DNA of 9,826 nucleotides from Deltaproteobacteria bacterium (lineage in GTDB: Bacteria; Desulfobacterota; Desulfobacteria; Desulfobacterales; JAUVVS01). Both the position numbers and the translations under genes were made by a program. Position 1 is the stretch's first letter; every line of letters begins with the position of its first letter. The DNA lies in NCBI GenBank assembly GCA_030604545.1, contig JAUVVS010000040.1, forward strand, positions 1-9,826, in the 5' to 3' direction. Under the pieces are notes generated by a model. The model was not told the origin of the DNA, made no database searches, and saw only the letters and a program-made list of their open reading frames with translations. Below, piece by piece: positions 1 to 5,978 of this stretch.

Positions 1-267
1 GAGCAAACAGCGGCCTATCTCTTTACAGGTAAAAAGATGAGAGATGAGTTTTTTGACTTCAGCGATCAAGCGGTATCTCTGAATCAGAAGGGTAAACCTG
101 TTGTCGTCGAGGCGATGAACAAGCATCTTGATGAATCGATACGATACCGTCGCAGGAATGTGAAGCGGCGCTACATAATCCAGCACGAAGCCCACCGCAT
201 GGCCAATATTCTTCTTGCCGAAACTGGAGAGAAGAGGCCTGACTGGCTGGAGATAAAGGAATTTTAA
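1..267 (+). CDS. cas1: Cas1 integrase, C-terminal part (5' end outside window)
   Basis: The reading frame is open from the first base to a TAA at 265-267, giving the last 88 residues of a protein whose start lies upstream. The fragment is helical and basic. It contains an SLNQKGKPVVVEAMNKHLDE stretch followed by an arginine-rich RYRRRNVKRR segment and an IIQHEAHRMANIL helix, a pattern typical of the end of the Cas1 alpha-helical domain. Cas1 forms the metal-dependent integrase that, with Cas2, inserts new spacers at the leader end of a CRISPR array. Its catalytic Glu/His/Asp residues would lie upstream and cannot be checked here. The cas2 gene follows 111 nt later, which strongly supports the assignment. 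The internal ATG at 37 is not the start, because homology-like sequence continues in frame to the window edge. The Cas1 subtype cannot be judged from this fragment. Confidence 0.85.
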   Translation, partial: EQTAAYLFTGKKMRDEFFDFSDQAVSLNQKGKPVVVEAMNKHLDESIRYRRRNVKRRYIIQHEAHRMANILLAETGEKRPDWLEIKEF

Positions 268-291
268 AAAACGCAAACCAAATTCCTTTTT
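255..291 (+). terminator. candidate weak intrinsic terminator at the end of cas1
   Basis: A perfect 10-bp inverted repeat, AAAGGAATTT (255-264) and AAATTCCTTT (280-289), is separated by 15 nt and runs into five T residues (287-291). The left arm is the last codons of cas1. Only two of ten pairs are G-C and the loop is large, so the hairpin would be weak. It may attenuate transcription rather than stop it. Confidence 0.3.
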
Positions 292-337
292 GCCTGCATC
301 TTTCCTCTCCTACTGGACAGGTTGTTCTATCATTGCT

Positions 338-372
338 TCCCTCCCTTGGTGGGAGGGATTGAGGGAGGGGGA
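338..372 (+). repeat. GC-rich palindromic intergenic element merging into the cas2 RBS
   Basis: TCCCTCCC (338-345) and GGGAGGGA (351-358) form a perfect 8-bp stem with a five-base loop. They are followed by a second G-run, GGGAGGGGGA (363-372), which is also the Shine-Dalgarno region of cas2, six bases before the ATG at 379. The C-run could pair with either G-run, so two alternative hairpins are possible and one would hide the ribosome binding site. Its composition differs sharply from the AT-rich flanks. It resembles the dispersed palindromic repeats common between genes in many environmental bacteria; that resemblance is from memory and no second copy lies in this window. Confidence 0.55.
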
Positions 373-378
373 GAACTA

Positions 379-675
379 ATGTCAGTCCTCATCTGGATCA
401 TCTACGATATCTCAGACGACAGAACCCGGAACAAAGTCGCCAAGGAATGCAAGAAATACGGCTTAATCAGAGTCCAGAAGAGCGTATTTCTCGGCAAACT
501 CAAGACAAATCGCGTTGATGAACTGGCGGAAAAGTGCCTTGACCTTATCAATGATGAGGTAGACAGCTTGTATCTATTTCCATTCTGCCAGGAGGATTTC
601 AGACAGATCAAGGTAATGGGACAGGGATTTGATAAAAAGCTGGTAAATGACGAGGTGCTGGCACAGTTCTTTTAA
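379..675 (+). CDS. cas2: Cas2, spacer-acquisition protein
   Basis: This is a 98-residue protein, the normal length for Cas2. It starts with a ferredoxin-fold first strand, MSVLIWIIYDIS, in which Asp10 is the conserved metal-site aspartate. A basic helix follows, then the VQKSVFLGKL strand typical of Cas2, a SLYLFPFC strand, and a C-terminal swapping segment ending KKLVNDEVLAQFF. Cas2 dimers bridge two Cas1 dimers in the integration complex. I chose ATG 379 because the frame upstream, open back to 322, only translates the palindromic G/C repeat, and because GGGAGGGGGA at 363-372 is an excellent ribosome binding site for 379. cas1 lies upstream, but a hairpin and a palindrome separate the two, so they may not be simply co-transcribed. 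The end of this protein closely matches a fragment at 1686-1739. Confidence 0.92.
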   Translation: MSVLIWIIYDISDDRTRNKVAKECKKYGLIRVQKSVFLGKLKTNRVDELAEKCLDLINDEVDSLYLFPFCQEDFRQIKVMGQGFDKKLVNDEVLAQFF

Positions 676-702
676 TTCAGCCTGGATTCATATAAAGTAA
701 TC

Positions 703-731
703 TTGAATAAAAGTAAGATACATTATATAAT
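703..731 (+). promoter_or_regulatory. sigma70-type promoter of the vapBC operon
   Basis: TTGAAT (703-708) and a perfect TATAAT (726-731) are separated by exactly 17 bp. They sit 30 bp ahead of the vapB start, with a GGAGG ribosome binding site at 751-755. This is the best promoter match in the window. It suggests that the toxin-antitoxin pair is transcribed independently of cas1-cas2. Confidence 0.65.
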
Positions 732-734
732 GTA
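719..734. promoter_or_regulatory. palindromic operator candidate for VapB autoregulation
   Basis: TACATTATATAATGTA is a perfect 16-bp palindrome that contains the -10 box of the vapBC promoter. AbrB-type antitoxins, alone or complexed with toxin, commonly bind palindromes over their own promoter and repress it. The location fits that model exactly. AT-rich palindromes can arise by chance around a TATAAT box, but 16 perfect bases is long. Confidence 0.5.
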
Positions 735-760
735 GGAAAATACGGAAAAGGGAGGACAAT

Positions 761-1018
761 ATGCCCATTGCAGTACTAACATCAAAAGGACAGATAACGG
801 TGCCAAAAGAGGTGAGAAAGGCATTAAACCTGAAACCATCCGAAAAGGTCATTGTAGTTGTTGAGGGTGATCAGGCGGTCATGAAACCTCTGAAGGGCAA
901 TATTCTTGATATCGGAGGCTCGGTAAAGATACCGGATAATGAAAAACCTGTAGATTTTCGCAAAATCAGAGAAGAAGTCAGAAAAAAAGTCGCTGAAAAA
1001 ACAGCTACGGGCAGGTAG
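761..1018 (+). CDS. vapB: VapB-type antitoxin, SpoVT/AbrB DNA-binding domain
   Basis: This is an 85-residue protein. Residues about 3-45 form a swapped-hairpin AbrB domain with the signature TSKGQITVPKEVRKALNLKPSEKV, followed by VVVEGDQAVMKPL. The charged C-terminal part, residues 46-85 with FRKIREEVRKKVAEK near the end, is the region that usually wraps and inhibits the partner toxin. The ATG is preceded by GGGAGG at 750-755 with ideal spacing. The toxin gene starts 3 nt after its stop, the standard antitoxin-toxin order. It probably represses its own promoter at the palindrome covering the -10 box. The family call is firm; calling it vapB rests on the PIN-domain neighbour. Confidence 0.88.
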   Translation: MPIAVLTSKGQITVPKEVRKALNLKPSEKVIVVVEGDQAVMKPLKGNILDIGGSVKIPDNEKPVDFRKIREEVRKKVAEKTATGR

Positions 1019-1021
1019 GTT

Positions 1022-1429
1022 ATGAAGAAAAGATTTATTGATACAAATATATTCCTCAGGTATCTGACCAAAGACGATCCTTCAAAGTATGATAAATGTA
1101 GAGAAATATTTAAAAAAGCGATTGAAGGCAAAATAGCGCTTGTAACATCCGGGATGGTAATTGCCGAGCTGATATGGACACTTTTGTCTTACTACAAGAT
1201 TGCAAAAGCTGATATTGTTGAAAAAGTCACTATCATAGTCAGTACTGAGAACTTATTCATTCCCGATAAAAATATCATTGCCGATGCCCTTGTCCTCTAC
1301 AGTAGAAAGAATATTGACTACATTGACGCCTATAATGCGGTCTTTATGAGATATCATGGTCTCGATGAAATCTATTCATATGATAGAGATTTCGATGCGA
1401 TTGAAGGTATCAAAAGGACGGAGCCATAG
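1022..1429 (+). CDS. vapC: VapC-type toxin, PIN-domain ribonuclease
   Basis: This is a 135-residue PIN-domain protein, the usual VapC length. It opens with the hallmark FIDTNIFLRYL (Asp7, Asn9). A second acidic residue lies in VIAELIW (Glu49), a third in IDYIDAYNAVF (Asp102, possibly Asp99), and a last cluster in YSYDRDFD (Asp121, Asp123). All acidic positions needed to bind the catalytic metal ions are therefore present, and the toxin looks intact. VapC toxins cleave structured RNAs such as tRNAs or rRNA; the target of this one cannot be read from sequence. It starts 3 nt after vapB, with a GGTAGGT ribosome binding site overlapping the end of vapB, so the two should be translated together. 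The pair sits between cas2 and the effector operon, where it could help retain the island. Confidence 0.88.
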   Translation: MKKRFIDTNIFLRYLTKDDPSKYDKCREIFKKAIEGKIALVTSGMVIAELIWTLLSYYKIAKADIVEKVTIIVSTENLFIPDKNIIADALVLYSRKNIDYIDAYNAVFMRYHGLDEIYSYDRDFDAIEGIKRTEP

Positions 1430-1447
1430 CAACGTTAGGGAGAGCTG

Positions 1448-1689
1448 ATGGTGTTAAGAAGTTCTGCCTGATAGGGAACACTTGAAACTTATCGATGAAC
1501 AGGTAGAGTTATTAAAAAACATATGTTTTCATCTATGACAGCCAAAACAATTTTATCTTTCAACGAAAAGAAGAAAGTCTGTGGCTCAACTTTATGGACC
1601 TGGTCGGAAATTTTAAGATAGATTTGGATGAAAGCAGGGAAATACTTAAGGATGTGAATGAAATAGAGAGAAAAAGAATGCTCGCATGA
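1448..1689 (+). pseudogene. frameshifted remnant of a small gene of unknown function
   Basis: No ORF is intact here, but three frames read like successive parts of one small protein. An AGGGAG ribosome binding site precedes ATG 1448. From about 1458 a second frame gives EVLPDREHLKLIDEQVELLK. At an A-run around 1513-1520 the coding sense seems to jump to a third frame. That frame begins TYVFIYDSQNNF, continues with SLWLNFMDLVGNF and EILKDVNEIERKRMLA, and reaches the TGA at 1687-1689. The third-frame segment has no start codon until ATG 1594, which supports decay. I do not recognise the family. It could also be three unrelated open stretches. Confidence 0.3.
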
Positions 1690-1739
1690 GAGATAAAAAG
1701 CTGATGAACGATGAAATTTTGGCAAAATTTATTCTCTGA
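1686..1739 (+). pseudogene. cas2: vestige of a second cas2 gene, last ~17 codons
   Basis: A short frame reads MRDKKLMNDEILAKFIL and then stops at 1737-1739. It aligns without gaps to the C-terminus of the intact Cas2, FDKKLVNDEVLAQFF. The residues DKKL, NDE, LA and F are identical, and the V/I and Q/K differences are conservative. At the DNA level GATAAAAAGCTG is shared exactly. Synonymous changes elsewhere suggest a diverged homologue rather than a recent duplicate. Nothing cas2-like precedes it in this frame, so the gene was cut off. The match is short, so chance cannot be fully excluded. Confidence 0.45.
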
Positions 1740-1836
1740 TGATTTCATGTTCCAATTGACAGAAGATGAGTTTGAAATCTTGAGGTTACAAACTGTGCCC
1801 TCAAGATGGGGAGGATGTCAGCCTATGGGATTTTGA
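1738..1836 (+). pseudogene. remnant of an ORF6N-domain (KilA-N/Bro-like) gene
   Basis: The frame reads DDFMFQLTEDEFEILRLQ followed by TVPSRWGG, then breaks at a TGA (1834-1836). The string DDFMFQLT, an acidic pair plus F, a Q some residues later, and a closing S-x-W-G-G form the core of the ORF6N domain. That domain is found at the N-terminus of phage antirepressor-like and KilA-N-related DNA-binding proteins. The expected upstream part of the domain and the downstream 'YAFTEQGVAML' part are missing. A different frame just downstream gives ELAINIREV and could be a displaced later piece. This is mobile-element or prophage-type debris. The domain call is from memory of the family motif. Confidence 0.5.
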
Positions 1837-1960
1837 ACTGGCAATCAATATCAGAGAAGTTTAGTGGGTTTAAAAATAAAAAGCAGAGCAAAAACCCCAG
1901 AAAGAGGCTGGAGATAAGGGTGGGAATAGCGGTTTGAAGAGAGATGCACAAGTGAACCCA

Positions 1961-2623
1961 ATGAAGATCGAAAAAGCGGAATTATGGATTAATTGTGAAA
2001 AACCATTGGAATTCCCAGACGGAAAGGCTTTGCGTGGATTCTTTGGAAACCTGTACAGGAACCGACCGGAATTTCACCATCATAGCGGAGATAATTTAAT
2101 CTACAGTCATCCTTTGATTCAATATAAAATGATTAATAAATCTGCTCTAATAGTGGGATTAAAAGAAGGGGCTTATTTGTTGAAAGCTATTCCCAAACTT
2201 GACCACATCGAATTCCATCACCGAAAATACGCTATCTTAGAACAAAAATTGAAACCCAGCACTGTTTTTTGTGGCCTAACGTCGGAACCTATCCATTATC
2301 GGTTTGCAACTCTTTGGGTCGGTCTAAACGAAAGAAATCATGTTGAATATTTACGAATTAAACATAGAAAAGACCTGGTTAGCAATCTTTTGCTGAGGAT
2401 TCTGGTCGGCAACCTTCTTTCTATGTGTAAATCATTAAGATATGTGGTGGAACAAAAGATTGAAGCTGTTCTTGATTTAGAAGAATGCGAAAAGGTGAGA
2501 ATAAAACAAGGTGTGGAAATGGTAGCCTTTACTGGCGAGTTTACAGTAAATTTTAACATCCCGGATTTTTGGGGAATTGGGAAATCTTCCGCACGGGGCT
2601 ATGGAACCGTCATCAGGGGGTAA
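1961..2623 (+). CDS. cas6: Cas6 crRNA-processing endoribonuclease (type I-B)
   Basis: This 220-residue RAMP-fold protein opens the effector operon. Cas6 cuts the pre-crRNA within each repeat and would leave the ATTGAAAC handle here. The best evidence is the C-terminal glycine-rich loop GIGKSSARGYGTV at about residues 205-217, preceded by the strand FTVNFNIPDF, as in the C-terminal domain of Cas6b-type proteins. A histidine cluster (HHH) near residue 30 and further histidines in FHHRKY are candidates for the general acid/base, but I cannot assign the catalytic residue. I chose ATG 1961 because MKIEKAEL resembles a family N-terminus. In-frame GTG 1952 and TTG 1934 are alternatives, the latter preceded by AGGGTGGGA. 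The stop is 5 nt before the cas8 start. No clear promoter is visible in 1837-1960. Confidence 0.85.
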   Translation: MKIEKAELWINCEKPLEFPDGKALRGFFGNLYRNRPEFHHHSGDNLIYSHPLIQYKMINKSALIVGLKEGAYLLKAIPKLDHIEFHHRKYAILEQKLKPSTVFCGLTSEPIHYRFATLWVGLNERNHVEYLRIKHRKDLVSNLLLRILVGNLLSMCKSLRYVVEQKIEAVLDLEECEKVRIKQGVEMVAFTGEFTVNFNIPDFWGIGKSSARGYGTVIRG

Positions 2624-2628
2624 ACGTG

Positions 2629-4386
2629 ATGAAGCAGCAAAATAGAGATATTGAATTAACGTTTAAAAAATTAGGCCACTTCTGGTTGGATTCAGGCTTG
2701 ATTGGTCTTGTAAAGATGCTTGAGGAGGTTAAAACCGATATTCAAATTAGCGTAAGTGACGATAAACTTGTGTTAAATGGTACAAGTGACGATCTGCAAT
2801 CATCTTTAGAAATAGCCTATGATAATTTAGTATCCGGTTACTACGACCTATCGACCAAGAAACAGGAAACGGATATTTCTTCTTACAATTTTTATTATGA
2901 TACAGAACAAGATAAGTTTATTCCCTTTCCCAAGAAAAAGGCTGTGGGTATTGCCTCTATTGTTTGTGATCAAGCGCCGATTCCTACCGGGAAAAAATTG
3001 AAATGGAAAGAAAAGGGTGAAAACTGGAAAAAGCAAAAAAAGGAAATAGTCGTTAGTGAAAATAAAAAGGTAAAGAAAACCCGCCCCCACCTTCCCGATC
3101 TCGATCAAAAGGAATTAGATACGCATGGATTAGATGAAACGTCGTACAGAACACTTCAAAAAATAATGGATTCTTTTCTAGACAAACATGGATTAAATGT
3201 CACGACCTCTGGGTTGCTGATAGACGGTCCTCTCCAAGCACGGCCAAAAGTAAGGATTAAAATTAGTAGCGGAAAATCAAAAGGGAATTGCTATATCTGT
3301 GGTGAACCTTCCAATTTATTAGAAGATGCTAATCAAACAATTTTTCCATTAATAACCGGTTCAAGTGGGGTACGTTCCTTCAATTCACTGGGAGGCAAGC
3401 CGGAGAAGATATGCTGGAAGTGTTCCCTTCTTGGCAAGTTTGTTCCCGTAAATGGCTTTTATCTTTCTCAGGGAGACAATTTGTTTGCTTTCCTGCCCTA
3501 TTCAACATCTCTGGAAAAAATGTCGGATGTTTTTGTACCTTTACACGAAGCAGAATACAAAGATCCAAATTTATTTAGGAATTTTGATCATCCATTGGGA
3601 GGTTACTTCCAGCGGTCTTTTGAGGTAACTTTTGCTTTTCTTTACACATTGTACACGAAGTTACGCCAGAAAGCTAAACAGGATGATGAGAATGCTGTAT
3701 TAGACTGGGAGGAGATGCTGAAACTAACGACTTCAAAAGCGCCTTTGGATTTTTTTGTTCTACATATGGAATCAAAGGGACAAACAACTATGGGCAAAAT
3801 GGCCTGGCTTTTTAGAGATTCGGTCTACTTTTTTAGATTGATGAATGAAGTTGGACAGGCCGGTATTGATATGCGAGAGGTTATGCGAATGTTTATTGAT
3901 TTCACTCAAACGAAAAATGAAAATAAAACATTAACCCGCAATAGAGTGTGCGAACGGATTTTAAAGAAACAGACTATCCTTGATCTTACCGAGACCCATG
4001 TATTTCGAACAAACTTAAACTACTTTAAACCCTTGTTAGATTTTTTGATCATTTATGAATCAATAGTTCGAAAGGAGGATGCTATGACAAAAGAAGAGCA
4101 GGAAGCTGCCGTGACATTGGGTAAGCGTGTTGGAATGGCAGTTGGAGGAGAAGGCAAAAAGGGGGATTTGTATGCCTTGAGAAAAACCCGTACAAAGACA
4201 GACTTTCTTGAACAGTTGAACCGGCTACAGTTTAAACTTGGTAGCAGTTTTACTGTTCCACCAGGCGTATACGAAGGAAAACTTACAGACGAAAACTTTA
4301 AGGAATTCAAGCCATTCTGTATGATTCCAGCACTCAACAGTTTTAATGTTGCACAATTTAAATCACAGAAGGGAGGTCAATCATGA
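2629..4386 (+). CDS. cas8b1: Cas8b1/Cst1, large subunit of type I-B Cascade
   Basis: This 585-residue protein has the CXXC...CXXC signature of the Cst1 family: Cys221-x-x-Cys224 in NCYICGE and Cys262-x-x-Cys265 in KICWKCS, a likely zinc ribbon. In type I Cascade the large subunit recognises the PAM and supports target unwinding. Residues about 121-152 are a lysine-rich, low-complexity linker (WKEKGENWKKQKKE and KKVKKT) that may touch nucleic acid. The C-terminal third is mostly helical. I chose ATG 2629, with AGGGGG at 2615-2620 as ribosome binding site. The frame is open upstream to 2569, but that part overlaps the end of cas6. GTG 2626 is a minor alternative. Its stop overlaps the cas7 start as ATGA, indicating translational coupling. 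The family call rests on the cysteine pattern, the length and the neighbours. Confidence 0.85.
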   Translation: MKQQNRDIELTFKKLGHFWLDSGLIGLVKMLEEVKTDIQISVSDDKLVLNGTSDDLQSSLEIAYDNLVSGYYDLSTKKQETDISSYNFYYDTEQDKFIPFPKKKAVGIASIVCDQAPIPTGKKLKWKEKGENWKKQKKEIVVSENKKVKKTRPHLPDLDQKELDTHGLDETSYRTLQKIMDSFLDKHGLNVTTSGLLIDGPLQARPKVRIKISSGKSKGNCYICGEPSNLLEDANQTIFPLITGSSGVRSFNSLGGKPEKICWKCSLLGKFVPVNGFYLSQGDNLFAFLPYSTSLEKMSDVFVPLHEAEYKDPNLFRNFDHPLGGYFQRSFEVTFAFLYTLYTKLRQKAKQDDENAVLDWEEMLKLTTSKAPLDFFVLHMESKGQTTMGKMAWLFRDSVYFFRLMNEVGQAGIDMREVMRMFIDFTQTKNENKTLTRNRVCERILKKQTILDLTETHVFRTNLNYFKPLLDFLIIYESIVRKEDAMTKEEQEAAVTLGKRVGMAVGGEGKKGDLYALRKTRTKTDFLEQLNRLQFKLGSSFTVPPGVYEGKLTDENFKEFKPFCMIPALNSFNVAQFKSQKGGQS

Positions 4387-5261
4387 AAAATGCAAAGGCT
4401 TTAACCATTACATATCTTACTCCTGTTTCCTTTGCCAGTCTTAACGGTTCTGATAAGGAAGCGGAAAATATTTCCAGTATTAAGAAATTGAGTCGGGGAA
4501 TTGAGCAATTTCCCTATGGATCTTCTCAATGGGTGCGAAGGGCGCTACGTGATCAGTTAGCTAACCTTGGATGGACTTTGTCTGAGGGTAAAGCAGCTGA
4601 AATTGCAAAGGGTGCTGCCACCACTAACCAGGAGCCTGATAATTATATAGATGATGACTTGTTCGGTTTTATGGGAACCGTAAAAGGCGAAGCTGCTACC
4701 ACGCGGACCTCGCCTGTCAGGGTATCTCCTCTTGTTTCGCTTAATAAATATGAAGGTGATCTGGATTTTGGCACAAACTATATGGGAGTGAAAGCAGGGG
4801 GTAATCCCAATATCTTTGAAACGGAGATTCATTCCGGCATTTATCGAGGCACGGTACTTATTGAACTTGATCGTGTCGGATGTGGTGATGGATTCAAGGA
4901 GAAAGAAGAACTAAACTCCGGGGAAAGATCCAAACGGGTTAGCAGCTTGCTTGATGCCATGAAAAACTTGTGGTCATCCGGTAGGCAGACACGCTTTCTG
5001 GCAGACATTTCCCCGAAATTTATTGCTGCAGCCATGCTTACTACAAAAAATCCAATCTTTTTAGAGTCAGTAATTCCTGCGAATGATGGTGTGAATATCG
5101 CTGTTCTGCAAGAAGTTTCAAAAGATTTTGAGGATGAAATCAAGGCTTCAGTCTTTGGCGCGAGAAAAGATATGTTTTCTGCTTTGCCGGAAGGTACGAT
5201 TGCAATCGGTGAAGCATTTAATACAATGAAAAAATGGGTAAATGAGCATTACAAGTCTTGA
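4383..5261 (+). CDS. cas7: Cas7/Cst2/DevR family, crRNA-binding backbone subunit
   Basis: This is a 292-residue protein, normal for the Cst2/DevR branch of Cas7. The N-terminal strand ALTITYLTPVSFASLNGSD and the following FPYGSSQWVRRALRDQL segment are typical of this branch. So are the acidic YIDDDLFGFMG motif at residues 88-98 and the following TRTSPVRVSPLVSL strand. Several copies polymerise along the crRNA spacer to form the Cascade backbone and help position the target strand. The start is set by GGAGGT at 4372-4377, five bases before the ATG, and by the ATGA overlap with cas8. cas5 follows after a 9-nt gap. The strong ribosome binding site fits a subunit needed in several copies per complex. 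Confidence 0.92.
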   Translation: MKNAKALTITYLTPVSFASLNGSDKEAENISSIKKLSRGIEQFPYGSSQWVRRALRDQLANLGWTLSEGKAAEIAKGAATTNQEPDNYIDDDLFGFMGTVKGEAATTRTSPVRVSPLVSLNKYEGDLDFGTNYMGVKAGGNPNIFETEIHSGIYRGTVLIELDRVGCGDGFKEKEELNSGERSKRVSSLLDAMKNLWSSGRQTRFLADISPKFIAAAMLTTKNPIFLESVIPANDGVNIAVLQEVSKDFEDEIKASVFGARKDMFSALPEGTIAIGEAFNTMKKWVNEHYKS

Positions 5262-5270
5262 GGTGAGCTT

Positions 5271-5978
5271 ATGTATCTTTTTAAACTGAAGGCTTTTGCC
5301 GTCACCGCTTCGTTTCGCATACCTGAATCTCATACGTTCCAGCAGACACTCCCCCTACCACCAATAACTACCTTGATCGGCTTGGTGGGCGCTGCTGTTG
5401 GGCTGCGTTTTGAAGATGCAATGAAATTCAGAGAGGATAATAAATTGCTGCTTGGTATAATCGGTACTCATCAGGGGGAGTTCAAAGATCTCTGGAAGTA
5501 TCATAAAATTAAGGCAAGTGAAGTAATATCGGATGTGCTCGTAAGAGAATACCTAACAAACTTTGAAATGTCATTGTACGTTGGTTCACAAAATGATGAT
5601 ATTGTGAGGCATGTAAGAGAGAGTTTTTTGTCCCCATGTTACGCTTTAAGTGCCGGCAATAGTGACGATCTCTTGAAAATTCAGCAGATAGGTGAATTAA
5701 AAAGTGCTGATGAGATTCCTCTCTTGGAATTTAAAAACACGGTATTACCTGGCGACCATGGTACGAATTTTGATTCGGCAATTGACCTGGAAAAGGTGCC
5801 GATTACAGAAACTATCAGAGCGCCTCAGGTTTATCTTCTCCCAACAGCTTTTAACTTCAATGGCTTAGAACGCCGTGTAAGTGAGAGAAAGTCTTTTACC
5901 TTTGTAGGTTCCCCGATACGATTAAAAGATCCGATACCAGGCTTCCAAGTTGAAGAAGAGGCTATTGTTCTAATATGA
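5271..5978 (+). CDS. cas5: Cas5, type I-B Cascade subunit
   Basis: This 235-residue RAMP protein has the Cas5 N-terminus MYLFKLKAFAVTASFRIP. It is followed by the defining proline-glycine segment PLPPITTLIGLVGAAVG at residues 28-44. Cas5 binds the 5' handle of the crRNA and caps one end of the Cas7 filament; here the handle should be ATTGAAAC. The C-terminal part carries ERRVSERKSFTFVGSPIRL, a plausible RNA-contacting hairpin. The ribosome binding site GAGGTGA overlaps the cas7 stop. Its own stop overlaps the cas3 start as ATGA. Cas6 is a separate gene, so this Cas5 need not process crRNA itself. Confidence 0.92.
   Translation: MYLFKLKAFAVTASFRIPESHTFQQTLPLPPITTLIGLVGAAVGLRFEDAMKFREDNKLLLGIIGTHQGEFKDLWKYHKIKASEVISDVLVREYLTNFEMSLYVGSQNDDIVRHVRESFLSPCYALSAGNSDDLLKIQQIGELKSADEIPLLEFKNTVLPGDHGTNFDSAIDLEKVPITETIRAPQVYLLPTAFNFNGLERRVSERKSFTFVGSPIRLKDPIPGFQVEEEAIVLI

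Noticed and set aside
322..378. N-terminal extension of Cas2 from ATG 322
   Set aside because: It translates the GC-rich palindrome; the Cas2 fold and the ribosome binding site both point to ATG 379.
1479..1492. CTTGAAAC at about 1481-1488 as a stray CRISPR repeat end
   Set aside because: Only the last few bases resemble the ATTGAAAC handle; the rest of the 37-bp repeat is absent.
1489..1748. Reverse-strand ORFs opposite the 1430-1933 debris
   Set aside because: They lack ribosome binding sites and recognisable motifs; the forward strand carries the homology-bearing fragments.
1815..1937. 40-codon ORF from ATG 1815 ending at TGA 1937
   Set aside because: The ribosome binding site touches the start codon, the sequence is lysine-rich without a motif, and it lies in debris.
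2569..2628. N-terminal extension of Cas8 from 2569
   Set aside because: It overlaps the conserved end of cas6 in another frame, whereas ATG 2629 has a good ribosome binding site.
2848..3108. Reverse-strand ORFs inside the cas genes (also 3380-3568, 4053-4337, 4557-4832, 4841-5143, 7346-7594)
   Set aside because: These are shadows of strongly supported forward genes and have low-complexity or motif-free translations.
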